From contig NZ_CP034766.1 in NCBI RefSeq assembly GCF_004006015.1, forward strand, positions 1,521,001 to 1,585,000: a DNA stretch of 64,000 nucleotides. The letters run 5' to 3'. Below, one piece after another: positions 39,509-47,799 of the stretch. The stretch comes from Rhodococcus sp. X156. Its GTDB lineage: Bacteria; Actinomycetota; Actinomycetes; Mycobacteriales; Mycobacteriaceae. The notes beneath the pieces are model-generated. The model was not told the origin of the DNA and did no database searches. It saw only the letters and a list, made by a program, of their open reading frames with translations. The translations under genes were made by a program, and so were the position numbers. The stretch's first letter is position 1. Each line of letters opens with the position of its first letter.

Positions 39509-40690
39509 ATGAAAGCCGTTACCTGGCAAGGCAAGCGCGATGTCCGAGTGGACACCGTCCCGGATCCCAAGATCGAGCTCCCCACCGACGCGATCATCAA
39601 GGTGACCACCACCAACATCTGCGGGTCGGACCTGCACCTGTATGAGACCCTCGGTGCGTTCATGGGCCAGGGCGACATCCTCGGCCACGAGCCGATGGGA
39701 ATCGTGGAGGAGGTCGGCAGCGAGACCGGCGACCTCAAGGTCGGCGACCGCGTGGTCATCCCCTTCCAGATCTCCTGTGGCAGCTGCTTCATGTGCGACC
39801 GGCACCTGTACACCCAGTGCGAGACCACCCAGGTGCGCGAGCAGGGCACGGGGGCGGCGCTCTTCGGCTTCTCCAAGCTCTACGGCGAGGTCCCCGGCGG
39901 GCAGGCGGAGTACCTGCGCGTGCCGCAGGCCCAGTTCACCCACATCAAGGTGCCCGAGGGCCCGTCCGACGAGCGCTTCACCTACCTCTCCGACGTGCTG
40001 CCCACCGCGTGGCAGTCGGTGGCCTACGCCGACGTGCCCAAGGGCGGCTCGGTCACCGTGCTGGGCCTGGGCCCGATCGGCGACATGGCCGCCCGCATCG
40101 CCCAGCACCAGGGCAGCCGCGTCATCGCCGTGGACCTGGTGCCGGAGCGCCTGGAGCGCGCCCGGGCCCGGGGCATCGAGGTGGTGGACCTGCGTGAGCA
40201 CGCCAAGGACGTCGGCGACGTCATCCGGGACATGACCGACGGCCGCGGCACCGACGCGGTGATCGACGCCGTCGGCATGGAGGCACACGGCTCGCCCATC
40301 AACAAGCTGGCCCAGCAGGTCGTCGGCATGCTGCCCGACGCCATCGGCGCGCCGCTGATGCAGAAGGCGGGCGTGGACCGGCTCAACGCGCTGTACTCCG
40401 CCATCGACATCGTGCGCCGCGGCGGCACCATCTCGGTGATCGGCGTCTACGGCGGCGCGGCCGACCCGATGCCGATGATCACCATGTTCGACAAGCAGAT
40501 CCAGCTGCGGATGGGTCAGGCCAACGTCAAGCGGTGGGTCGGCGACATCATGCCGCTGCTCACCGACGCCGACCCGTTGGGCGTGGACACCTTCGCCACC
40601 CACACCCTGCCGCTGGAGCAGGCGCCGCACGCCTACGAGATCTTCCAGAAGAAGCAGGACGGCGCGGTCAAGGTGCTGCTCAAGCCCTGA
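39509..40690 (+). CDS. zinc-dependent alcohol dehydrogenase, formaldehyde-dehydrogenase type
   Basis: 393 residues from an ATG at 39509 behind GAGAGG. It is a medium-chain dehydrogenase: catalytic zinc ligands CGSD (about Cys38) and GHEPMG (His), a structural-zinc loop with CGSCFMCDRHLYTQC, and the NAD motif LGLGPIGDMA near 185. The loop HGSPINKLAQQ and total length fit the glutathione-independent formaldehyde dehydrogenase-like branch, many members of which act on other aldehydes or alcohols. The 187-base region shared with the divergent P450 contains an imperfect KstR2-like half-palindrome at 39437-39450. Confidence 0.9.
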   Translation: MKAVTWQGKRDVRVDTVPDPKIELPTDAIIKVTTTNICGSDLHLYETLGAFMGQGDILGHEPMGIVEEVGSETGDLKVGDRVVIPFQISCGSCFMCDRHLYTQCETTQVREQGTGAALFGFSKLYGEVPGGQAEYLRVPQAQFTHIKVPEGPSDERFTYLSDVLPTAWQSVAYADVPKGGSVTVLGLGPIGDMAARIAQHQGSRVIAVDLVPERLERARARGIEVVDLREHAKDVGDVIRDMTDGRGTDAVIDAVGMEAHGSPINKLAQQVVGMLPDAIGAPLMQKAGVDRLNALYSAIDIVRRGGTISVIGVYGGAADPMPMITMFDKQIQLRMGQANVKRWVGDIMPLLTDADPLGVDTFATHTLPLEQAPHAYEIFQKKQDGAVKVLLKP

Positions 40691-40698
40691 CCGGTAGG

Positions 40699-40752
40699 CA
40701 GACACACAGCAGCGTGGCCGCCCGGAGGGGCGGCCACGCTGCTGTGTGTCTG
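40699..40752. terminator. 25-bp perfect bidirectional terminator
   Basis: Arms at 40699-40723 and 40728-40752 are exactly complementary over 25 bases with a GGAG loop. It is placed between the convergent dehydrogenase (stop 40690) and PRC-barrel (stop 40765) genes. Confidence 0.85.
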
Positions 40753-40764
40753 CGTCCGAAGTGC

Positions 40765-41340
40765 CTAGCGGTGGGAGTCCGGGGCGTCGGCGTCGGGGAT
40801 CTCCTCGCGCCGCACGATGGTCTCCTCGGTGACGAGGTAGCGCCGGATCCGACGACCGCTCTCCTCGCCCTGCTCCGAGCGGTCCTGCTCCGAGTGGTCC
40901 CGGTGCTGGTCATCCTGGCCGGAGTGCTGCTGGCCCGCGTCCTGGCCGTGGCCCGGTGCGACGGGGGCTGCGTGCCGACCCTGGTCCTGCCCCGCCGCCT
41001 GGCCGGTGGTGGTGTCCTGGCCGGTGGCGTTGTCCACGCCGTAGTAGCGGTAGAGCTGGTCCTCCTCCGCCGGCGTGAGCTCGCCGTCGGCCTCCACGTT
41101 GGGGGCGTCCTTCACCATCGACTTGGGGTAGGGCACCCGCAGGTCGTCGCCGTCCACGGAGGCCTCGGCGAGCGGCACGAACGAGTCGCGGGTGCCGAAC
41201 AGGCCGGTGCGCACCGTCACCCAGGCGGGCTCGCCGGTGGAGTTGTCGAGGTAGATCTGCCCGATGGCGCCGATCTTGTGTCCGTCCACGTCGTGCACGG
41301 TGCCGTTGCCGATGGTGCCGAGGTCCTGCCTGGTGATCAT
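40765..41340 (-). CDS. PRC-barrel domain protein with polar tail
   Basis: 191 residues from an ATG at 41340 with CGGAGGA upstream. The N-terminal PRC-barrel (about 1-110) has IGNGTVHDVDGHKIGAIGQ and AWVTVRTGLFGT. A Gln/Asp/His/Gly-rich disordered segment (about 115-165) with many Gln-Asp pairs is followed by a basic/acidic end (RRYLVTEETIVRREEIPD). PRC-barrel proteins of this length are common in actinobacteria and are often stress-related; a partner or RNA is thought to bind the barrel. Function is not known here. It is divergently transcribed from the thioesterase gene. Confidence 0.85.
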   Translation of the reverse strand: MITRQDLGTIGNGTVHDVDGHKIGAIGQIYLDNSTGEPAWVTVRTGLFGTRDSFVPLAEASVDGDDLRVPYPKSMVKDAPNVEADGELTPAEEDQLYRYYGVDNATGQDTTTGQAAGQDQGRHAAPVAPGHGQDAGQQHSGQDDQHRDHSEQDRSEQGEESGRRIRRYLVTEETIVRREEIPDADAPDSHR

Positions 41341-41556
41341 GGTTGTCCTCCGGAAGCTGGTAGGGACGGCGCGAGCGTCGTCGTCCCCCTGAACCAAGCA
41401 CGGGCGAACAGTCGCCGCCCGACGAGCGGAGACGCTGCAGGTCAGCGAGTCCGGCCCACTTGGGGTGGACAGGGCGCCCATCGGCATCCTGCCAGCCGCA
41501 TGGCAAGGTCGACGGGTCAGGTCAGTCGGTGGCCTGCGCGACGACGAGGAGCACCA

Positions 41557-41988
41557 GTGGCGACGACGGACATTCCAGCAGAGCTGCGCGACCAGGCGAC
41601 GAGGGGCTTCGACGCCACGATCGGGCTGTCGGTGGTGGAGGCCTCCGGCGACGAGGTGCGCTCGCAGCTCACCGTGCGCCCGGAGCTGCTGCAGCCGCAC
41701 GGCATCCTGCACGGCGGAGTGCTCTGCTCGGTGGTGGAGAGCGTGGCCAGCGTGGGTGGCACCTTGTGGCTGCGCGACGCCGGGGTGGTCGTCGGGGTGA
41801 ACAACAACACCGACTTCCTCCGTGCCACCAAGGAGGGTGCGGTGCTCACCGCCGTGGGTACGCCGATCCACCGCGGCCGCTCCCAGCAGCTGTGGGCGGT
41901 GCACATCACCGACGGCGAGGGGCACCTGGTGGCCAAGGGCCAGGTGCGGCTGCAGAACCTGCGCCACGCCGAGCGCGTCGCGAAGTAG
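41557..41988 (+). CDS. PaaI-family hotdog thioesterase (Rv1847-like)
   Basis: 143 residues from a GTG at 41557 behind GAGGAG. The hotdog motif HGILHGGVLCSVVES (about 48-62) carries the catalytic Glu on the central helix, followed by VVGVNNNTDFLR and the strand-rich IHRGRSQQLWAVHITD and GQVRLQNL. These blocks match the mycobacterial thioesterase Rv1847, which also lies close to gnd1 in M. tuberculosis. It should hydrolyse an acyl- or aryl-acyl-CoA, but the substrate is unknown. Confidence 0.9.
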   Translation: MATTDIPAELRDQATRGFDATIGLSVVEASGDEVRSQLTVRPELLQPHGILHGGVLCSVVESVASVGGTLWLRDAGVVVGVNNNTDFLRATKEGAVLTAVGTPIHRGRSQQLWAVHITDGEGHLVAKGQVRLQNLRHAERVAK

Positions 41989-42005
41989 CCCACAGTGGGG
42001 CCGGG

Positions 42006-42554
42006 TCAGAGCAGGGTGGCCAGCTTGGTGACGGTGTTCCAGTTCCGCGCCGTGGCTGCCACACCCAGGTGCTTCTCCGCGAAGCCGCCCACCGGCGGCG
42101 CCTGCAAGATGCCGTCCGGGCACCACTGGTAGATCACCCGCTCGCCCAGCGCGGTGTTCTCCGGGTCCAGCTGGCGCGGGTCGTGCGCGGCCAGCAGCGC
42201 GGGATCCGGCGCCGGGAACAGGAAGTGCGTTAGGTACCGCGAGCCGTTGGTCGCCCGTGGCCCGAACGGGTCGCTGTCGACCACCGCCTGCAGGTCGGTG
42301 CCGGTGAGCACGTGGCAGGCCGCGGTGACGCCCAGCTGGTCGGCCAGGCCCTGCTCGATCTGCGCGGCCAGCGTCGCCGGGTCGGGCTGGTCGCTGCTGA
42401 ACACCACGTTGCCGCTGTTGAGGTGGGTGCGCACCGCCTGGTGGCCGTAGCCGGTGAGCAGCTCGCGCAGGTCGGCCATGGCCACCCGCTTGTTGCGACC
42501 CACGTTGATGCCGCGCAGCAGGGCCACGTAGCGGCTGCCCTCCGCCGGGCTCAC
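42006..42554 (-). CDS. DUF1697 family protein
   Basis: 182 residues from a GTG at 42554 that overlaps the LigD polymerase stop as GTGA. The family start is visible: RYVALLRGINVGRNKRVAMADLRELL then LNSGNVVF. DUF1697 is a small alpha/beta protein family of unknown function found widely in bacteria. Its overlap with the NHEJ genes suggests that it is made together with them; this may be only a shared operon. The convergent thioesterase gene ends 17 bases away. Confidence 0.88.
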   Translation of the reverse strand: MSPAEGSRYVALLRGINVGRNKRVAMADLRELLTGYGHQAVRTHLNSGNVVFSSDQPDPATLAAQIEQGLADQLGVTAACHVLTGTDLQAVVDSDPFGPRATNGSRYLTHFLFPAPDPALLAAHDPRQLDPENTALGERVIYQWCPDGILQAPPVGGFAEKHLGVAATARNWNTVTKLATLL

Positions 42555-43480
42555 GGCCGCTTCGCCCGCTCGGGCAGCGGCTGGGCGCTCGACTCCAGGT
42601 CGGCCAGCAGGTCACCCAGGTCGGCCACCCGGGCCAGGACGTCGGGAGCGGTGAACACCAGCTGCTCAGGCTTCTCGCACGCGGCCACCTCGTCCCAGGT
42701 GAGCGGGGTGGACACCGTGGGGCTCGGCCGGCCCCGCAGCGAGTACGGCGCGACGGTGGTCTTGGCCGGGTTGTTCTGGCTCCAGTCCAGGAACACCTTG
42801 CCCGGCCGGGCGTCGCGGGCCATCCGCCACAGCACGGTGTCGGGCAGCTCGGCGGTGAGGTCCTGGGCCAGCTGCTTGGCGTAGGCGGAGGTGGTGGCGC
42901 TGTCGGTGGTCTGCACCGGCACCAGCAGGTGCAGACCCTTGGAGCCGCTGGTCTTGGGCCACGCCGTCAGCCCGTCCTCGGCGAGCAGGTCGCGCACCCG
43001 CAGCGCCACCGCGCAGCAGTCCACGACGTCCGCCGGCGCCCCCGGGTCGAGGTCGAAGACCATCAGGTCCGGCGGCAGCGCCTCGGCGGGGTGCTCGGCT
43101 GAACCCGCACCAGCGAAGCGCCACTGCGGCACGTGCAGCTCCAGCCCGGCCAGGTTGGCCGCCCACACCAGGGCCGCCGGCTCGTCCAGCACCGCGTAGG
43201 TGACGGCGTCGGAGCCCTTGCCGTGCACCTCCTCGGTGCGCAGCCAGTCCGGGGCGTCGGCGGCCACGTTCTTGTGCACGAAGCTCTTGGCGCCGGTGCC
43301 GTTGGGCCAGCGGAACAGGCTCACCGGGCGGTCACGCACGTGCGGCAGCAACGCCTCGGCGATGCCGGCGTAGTAGGAGATCACCTCAGCCTTGGTGAAG
43401 CCGTCGGGGTAGAGCTCCTTGTCCAGGTTGGACAGGCGCAGGGTGCGTCCGCCGAAGGACACCGACTGGGCCTCACTCAT
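42551..43480 (-). CDS. ligD: stand-alone LigD polymerase (primase-polymerase) domain
   Basis: 309 residues from an ATG at 43480 with TGAGG six bases upstream; a GTG at 43492 overlapping the ligase stop (GTGA) is the alternative. It adds ribonucleotides at breaks during NHEJ. Family motifs are NLDKELYPDGFTKAEVI, RFAGAG region, DLMVFDLDPG with the two catalytic Asp of the archaeo-eukaryotic primase fold, SGSKGLHLLVP, and a conserved GKVFLDWSQN. In many mycobacteria this domain is fused to the phosphoesterase and ligase; here it is a separate protein encoded after the ligase. Confidence 0.92.
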   Translation of the reverse strand: MSEAQSVSFGGRTLRLSNLDKELYPDGFTKAEVISYYAGIAEALLPHVRDRPVSLFRWPNGTGAKSFVHKNVAADAPDWLRTEEVHGKGSDAVTYAVLDEPAALVWAANLAGLELHVPQWRFAGAGSAEHPAEALPPDLMVFDLDPGAPADVVDCCAVALRVRDLLAEDGLTAWPKTSGSKGLHLLVPVQTTDSATTSAYAKQLAQDLTAELPDTVLWRMARDARPGKVFLDWSQNNPAKTTVAPYSLRGRPSPTVSTPLTWDEVAACEKPEQLVFTAPDVLARVADLGDLLADLESSAQPLPERAKRP

Positions 43481-43488
43481 CTCGGGCC

Positions 43489-44922
43489 TCACTCATCGAG
43501 CAACCCCCTCCACCGCGGCTGGCGCAGCATGCCGTCACCGGTCCACGTGGCGAACTCCACCTCACCGGTCAGCTCCGGCCGCACCCAGCGCGCGGTGCGC
43601 CGCCGCGCCGGGGGCAGCGGACCGGCGAACGGCGAGGTGTCCGCGGCCAGTGGCTGCAGCCGCTCGTGCAGCTCGCGCAGCGCCCGGTCGGTGAAGCCGG
43701 TGCCCACGTTGCCCACGTACCGCAGGCTCCCGTCGTCGGTCCACACCCCGAGCAGCAGCGCGCCCAGGCCGTCGGCGCGGCGACCGTTTCCCGGCTGCCA
43801 CCCGCCGATCACCACGTCGGCCTTGCGCAGGTTCACCAGCTTGAGCCACTGCTCGCTGCGCCGCCCGGGCAGGTAGTGGCTGGCGGTCTTCTTGGCCATC
43901 ACCCCTTCCAGCCCCTGCGCACGCACGGCCGCCACCACGTCCGCCGCGTCACCGGTCAGCGGGGGCGGCACCGACCACACCGGCCCGGCCAGCTCCAGCG
44001 AGTCCAGCAGCTCGCGCCGCTCCGACAGCGGGCGGCGCAGCAACGACCGGCCGTCCAGGTGCAGCAGGTCGAAGATCAGGTAGGTGATGGCCGCCCCGGC
44101 GATGCTCCTGGTGCGCGGCGTGCTGCCGGTCTTGGTGCCGGCCAGCTGCTGCAGCAGCCCGAAGTCCGGCCGTCCGTCGGGACCGAGCACCACCAGCTCC
44201 CCGTCCAGCAGCACCTCGTGGCCGGCCAGCGCCTCGCCCAGGCCGGCGATGCCGTGCACCGGCTTGGTGAGGTCTTGGCCGGAGCGGCTGAGCAGCTTCA
44301 CCCGGCCGCCCTCCACCCGGGCCAGAGCCCGGTAGCCGTCCCACTTGACCTCGTAGAACCAGCTGCCGCGCGTGGGTGGCTCGCCCGGAACGGCGAGCAT
44401 GGGGGAGAGCTCCTCGGGGAGGGGCTCGTAGTCGGGGTCGGTGGGGGCGTCCCGCCGGCGCAGCGTCCACTGGTCGCTCTTCTCGCCCGGCCGGTGCGAC
44501 AAGGCGTAGCGGCCCTGCAGCACCTGGCCGTGCAGGGTGAACTCCACCTTCTTGGGTCCCCACGCGGTGATCTCCACCGGACCGCGGTCGGTGACGCGCA
44601 TCCAGCCACCGCCGTACTCGTTCGCCGGGATCTCGCCCTCGAACTGGGCGTAGGACAGCGGGTGGTCCTCGGTCTGCACGGCCAGGCGCTGGACGCCCGG
44701 GCCCGGCGGCACGCCCTTGGGCACCGCCCACGAGGCGAGCACGCCATCGTGCTCCAAACGCAGGTCCCAGTGCAGCGAGCTGGCGTGGTGCTCCTGCACC
44801 ACGAAGATCGGCCCGGTCTCGTCGCCGCCCACGCCGACCTGGGCCTGCTCACCCATCGGCTCCGGCGTCCTGGCCGTGTCGCGCTTGGCGCGGTAGCGGT
44901 CGAGCTGGTCGGACTCAGGCAC
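43489..44922 (-). CDS. ligD: LigD phosphoesterase-ATP-dependent DNA ligase
   Basis: 477 residues from a GTG at 44922 that overlaps the ku gene by 8 bases. The N-terminal 3'-phosphoesterase domain (about 35-150) has FVVQEHHASSLHWDLRLEHDG and YGGGWMRV. The ligase domain begins near 175: nucleophile EVKWDGYRAL (motif I Lys), GELVVLGPDGRPDF, EGVMAKK (motif IV) and WLKLVNLRKADVVIGGW (motif V), then an OB-fold. It seals double-strand breaks with Ku. The polymerase domain usual in mycobacterial LigD is absent from this chain and encoded by the next gene. PE-Lig order is therefore a split form of LigD. Confidence 0.93.
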   Translation of the reverse strand: MPESDQLDRYRAKRDTARTPEPMGEQAQVGVGGDETGPIFVVQEHHASSLHWDLRLEHDGVLASWAVPKGVPPGPGVQRLAVQTEDHPLSYAQFEGEIPANEYGGGWMRVTDRGPVEITAWGPKKVEFTLHGQVLQGRYALSHRPGEKSDQWTLRRRDAPTDPDYEPLPEELSPMLAVPGEPPTRGSWFYEVKWDGYRALARVEGGRVKLLSRSGQDLTKPVHGIAGLGEALAGHEVLLDGELVVLGPDGRPDFGLLQQLAGTKTGSTPRTRSIAGAAITYLIFDLLHLDGRSLLRRPLSERRELLDSLELAGPVWSVPPPLTGDAADVVAAVRAQGLEGVMAKKTASHYLPGRRSEQWLKLVNLRKADVVIGGWQPGNGRRADGLGALLLGVWTDDGSLRYVGNVGTGFTDRALRELHERLQPLAADTSPFAGPLPPARRRTARWVRPELTGEVEFATWTGDGMLRQPRWRGLLDE

Positions 44923-45997
44923 TGCGCTTGCGCGGGCTGGACTTCTTGGCCGCGGCGGTCTTGGCCGGGGCGGCCTTCTTCGCGGCCGGCTTCTTCCCAG
45001 CGCTCGTATCCCCGGCGCTCGTCTCAGCTGCGTCAGCGTCAGCGTCAGTGTCGGCGTCGGCTTCCGCGGCGCTGGCCTTCTTGCTCTTCGCCGGGGCTGC
45101 CTTGGCGGTGCTCTTCTTGGCCGGGCTCTTGCGGGCGGGCTTGGCGTCGGGCTCGGTGTCGGCGCCCTTCCCGGTGTCCGAGTCCGCGTCGGTCTCCTGG
45201 TCGGCGGCCTTGCCCGCGCCTACTGCCTTGGGCTTGGAGCGATCGATGCTGCGCTGCAGCGCGGTCATCAGGTCCACCACCTGAGCCGACTCCTTGGGCT
45301 CCTCGGCCTCCGGCAGCTCGGCGCCCTCGGCCTTGGCCTCGATCAGGGCCGCCATGGCGTCGCGGTAGTCGTCGTGGAACTCCTCCGGCTCGAAGTCGCC
45401 CGACATCGTCTCCACCAGCGACTCCGCCATCGCCAGCTCGTTCTTGCGCACCCCGATGTCCTTCTGCAGGAACGCGAACTCGGGCTTGCGGATCTCGTCG
45501 GGCCACATCATGGTGTGCAGCACCAGCACGTCCTCGCGGGCGCGCAGCATGGCCAGCGACTCGCGCTGGCGCAGGGTGATCTTGACCATCGCCATCTTGC
45601 CGGAGTCGATCAGCGCCTGGCGCAGCAGCACGTAGGGCCGCTCGGCGGCCGGGTCAGGCTCCACGTAGTAGCTCTTCTGGAAGAAGATGGGGTCCACGTC
45701 GGCGCCGTCCACGAACTCCAGCACGTCGATGGCGCGGTCGGTGCTCACCGGCAGGTTGGACAGCTCAGCCTGGTCGAGCACCACCATCCGCCCGTCCTCC
45801 ATCTCGTAGGCCTTGGCGATCTGGTCGTAGGGGACCTCCTCGCCGCACACCGAGCAGACCTTCTTGTACCGAATGCGGCCTTGGTCGGCTTCGTGCACCT
45901 GGTGCAGGCGGAAGTCGTGCTCATCCGTTGCGGTGTACAGCCGCACCGCAATCGAGACCAGACCGAAGGAGATGGCACCCTTCCACAGTGATCGCAT
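44915..45997 (-). CDS. ku: Ku protein for non-homologous end joining
   Basis: 360 residues from an ATG at 45997 (MRSLWKGAISFGLV, the usual bacterial Ku start); an ATG at 46015 is in frame but lies in the other arm of a palindrome. The Ku core (about 1-255) forms a homodimeric ring on DNA ends and recruits LigD. The tail of about 100 residues is unusual: an acidic Asp/Ala/Thr segment followed by Lys/Ala/Pro repeats (PAKKA, KSPAKKS) and a basic end SSPRKRSA. Similar Lys-rich tails in mycobacterial Ku bind DNA and help ring threading. It is the first gene of the NHEJ operon. Confidence 0.95.
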   Translation of the reverse strand: MRSLWKGAISFGLVSIAVRLYTATDEHDFRLHQVHEADQGRIRYKKVCSVCGEEVPYDQIAKAYEMEDGRMVVLDQAELSNLPVSTDRAIDVLEFVDGADVDPIFFQKSYYVEPDPAAERPYVLLRQALIDSGKMAMVKITLRQRESLAMLRAREDVLVLHTMMWPDEIRKPEFAFLQKDIGVRKNELAMAESLVETMSGDFEPEEFHDDYRDAMAALIEAKAEGAELPEAEEPKESAQVVDLMTALQRSIDRSKPKAVGAGKAADQETDADSDTGKGADTEPDAKPARKSPAKKSTAKAAPAKSKKASAAEADADTDADADAAETSAGDTSAGKKPAAKKAAPAKTAAAKKSSPRKRSA

Positions 45998-46017
45998 GCG
46001 CCGATTGTGGCGCATGC
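45994..46017. promoter_or_regulatory. 24-bp palindrome over the ku start codon
   Basis: GCATGCGCC (45994-46002), GATTGT, and GGCGCATGC (46009-46017) make a perfect 9+9 inverted repeat. It contains both in-frame ATG codons of ku symmetrically. It could be an operator or an RNA hairpin that covers the start. Confidence 0.55.
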
Positions 46018-46066
46018 CTGCACCGTTGTGCAGCCCCGTGCGCCCAGCGCCGGGTGATCGAGCCGG

Positions 46067-46729
46067 CTACAGGCTGCTCAGCAGCGACTGGTCGAAGTGC
46101 TCCACCAGGTCGGCGGCGTCCCGGTAGACCTCCACCGCCCCGGCCTCGCGCAGCTCGGACTCGGCGAACCCGCCGCTGAGAACGCCGATGAACCGGACGC
46201 CCGCCCTGGCCGCGGCCTCGCCGTCCCAGACGGAGTCGCCGATGGTGACGGCTCGCTCGGCGGCCAGCCCCAGGGTGTCCACGGCGGTCTGCAGCAGGTC
46301 CGGCTCGGGCTTGGTGTCCTCGACGTCCTCGGAGGTGATGGTGGCCTCGACGTGCTCGGCGCCGCCGATGCGCGGGAGCATCCAGTCGAGGTCCTTCGCC
46401 TTGCCGCTGGTCGCCAGGGCCACCCGCAGGTTCGCCTGCGCGCACCGGGCGAGCAGGTCGGCGGCGCCGGGCAGGGCGCGCACCTCGCCCTTCAGCTTCT
46501 CGTACTCGGTGGAGTGCGCCTCGGCGAGGGCGGAGTCGGAGCTGCCGATCAGGTGCGGCACCAGCTGGTCGTCGCCCAGCCCGATCGCCCGGTGCGCCTG
46601 GGCGGCGGTCACCTCGGGGTGGCCGTTGCGCTGGAAGGCCCGCAGCCACGCCAGACCGTGGTGGTACGTGCTGTCCAGCAGCGTGCCGTCGATGTCGAGC
46701 AACACACCGGCCCGGTCGGCGTCAGCCAT
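46067..46729 (-). CDS. HAD-family phosphatase
   Basis: 220 residues from an ATG at 46729 with GGAGGAGA upstream. HAD motifs are LLDIDGTLLDS (nucleophile Asp about 12), LATSGK (motif II), KPEPDLL (motif III Lys) and GDSVWDGEAA (motif IV). The four-helix cap between about 20 and 85 places it with the phosphoglycolate/beta-phosphoglucomutase-like phosphatases. The substrate is a small phosphorylated metabolite but cannot be specified. It lies 50 bases upstream of the palindrome before ku and in the same direction. Confidence 0.88.
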   Translation of the reverse strand: MADADRAGVLLDIDGTLLDSTYHHGLAWLRAFQRNGHPEVTAAQAHRAIGLGDDQLVPHLIGSSDSALAEAHSTEYEKLKGEVRALPGAADLLARCAQANLRVALATSGKAKDLDWMLPRIGGAEHVEATITSEDVEDTKPEPDLLQTAVDTLGLAAERAVTIGDSVWDGEAAARAGVRFIGVLSGGFAESELREAGAVEVYRDAADLVEHFDQSLLSSL

Positions 46730-46794
46730 GGGTCTCCTCCTCCCCGCACGGCAGCAACCGGTGCGGGCTCTCGTTGGACAGGTCGACCTCGAAG

Positions 46795-47568
46795 CTACTG
46801 GGCCGACTCCGATGTCGCTGTGGCAGCTGCGATCTCGGCGATGAAGGAGATGGCGACGTCGCGCAGCTTGATGTTCTGCTTCATCGAGCGCTCGCGCAGC
46901 ACCTCGAACGCCGCGTCGGGGCCGATCTGGTGCACGGCCATCAGGATGCCCTTGGCCTGCTCGATGGGGGCACGGGTCTGGATGGAGTGCTGGAGCTGGG
47001 CGGCGAGCTGGTTGGCGGAGTGCACCGTGGCGTACTCGGTGAGCCCACGGCCGGCGTGCTCGACCAGGGCGGCGATGAAGTCCTGGTCGGTGCCCTCGAA
47101 GCCGTGCTCCTCGGCGCTGTAGAGGTTGAGCGCGCCGATCGCCACACCCTCGGCCACCAGGGGCGCGGCGAGGAAGGAGTGGACCCCGGCCGCGCGCGCA
47201 GGCTCCGCCATGGCCGGGAACTCGCGCTGCACGTCCCGTGCGCTCATGCACACCACGCTGCAGGTGCGCATCGCCTGCAGGCACGGGCCGTCGTCGAGGT
47301 GGTACTGCGCGTCGTCCACCGCCTGCACGCGCTCGTCGGTGAGGGCGGCGGTGAAGGCACTCTTGTCGAACTGCGCCGTGACGCCGCTCCAGTCCGCCCC
47401 GTCGATCAGCCGCACCGCGAGGTGGGCGGTGGCGGTGAGCAGGTCGAGCAGGTCGTCGTTGGTGTGCACGGGATGCCGCAGCGTGCTCAGGACGTCGGCC
47501 ATCTCCTTGGGCCGAGCAGCCAGCAGGCGCCCCAGCTCGTCCGAGGCGAGGTGGATCCCGTTCGTCAT
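46795..47568 (-). CDS. GAF and ANTAR domain regulator
   Basis: 257 residues from an ATG at 47568. An N-terminal GAF domain (about 35-185), with HLDDGPCLQAMRT, SFLAAPLV and ALNLYSAEEHGF, should bind a small ligand. A C-terminal ANTAR domain follows (about 195-250): the helical bundle starts with LQHSIQTRAPIEQAKGILMA and has the conserved Ala, Asp-Ala-Ala-Phe and Leu-Arg pattern. ANTAR proteins bind dual-hexaloop RNAs and stop transcription termination. No such RNA is evident nearby in a quick reading. It is divergent from the ferritin-like gene over 231 bases; a possible -10 TACGAT lies at 47630-47625. Confidence 0.9.
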   Translation of the reverse strand: MTNGIHLASDELGRLLAARPKEMADVLSTLRHPVHTNDDLLDLLTATAHLAVRLIDGADWSGVTAQFDKSAFTAALTDERVQAVDDAQYHLDDGPCLQAMRTCSVVCMSARDVQREFPAMAEPARAAGVHSFLAAPLVAEGVAIGALNLYSAEEHGFEGTDQDFIAALVEHAGRGLTEYATVHSANQLAAQLQHSIQTRAPIEQAKGILMAVHQIGPDAAFEVLRERSMKQNIKLRDVAISFIAEIAAATATSESAQ

Positions 47569-47799
47569 GCCCGACTCATTTCCTTCGCTCGCTCGCCCGC
47601 GCCCCATCCCCGCGTTGGGTGCTGATCGTAGACGAAGAAACGACCTCCGAACCCGGTAGTTTTTCCCGGTCACAGGGCGTGACCGCAGGACGGCCGCGGC
47701 CCGTGCACAGCGTGACGAGCACGTCCGTTCAGCGCACCGATGGGTCCGGCTGCACGATGGAGGCGAGGCATCCGTCGGACCGACCCTCAGGAGACCGCG

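Noticed and set aside
45001-45140. Low-complexity repeats in the ku 3' region as a DNA repeat array
   Set aside because: They encode the Asp/Ala and Lys/Ala/Pro tail of Ku in frame and have no regular DNA unit.
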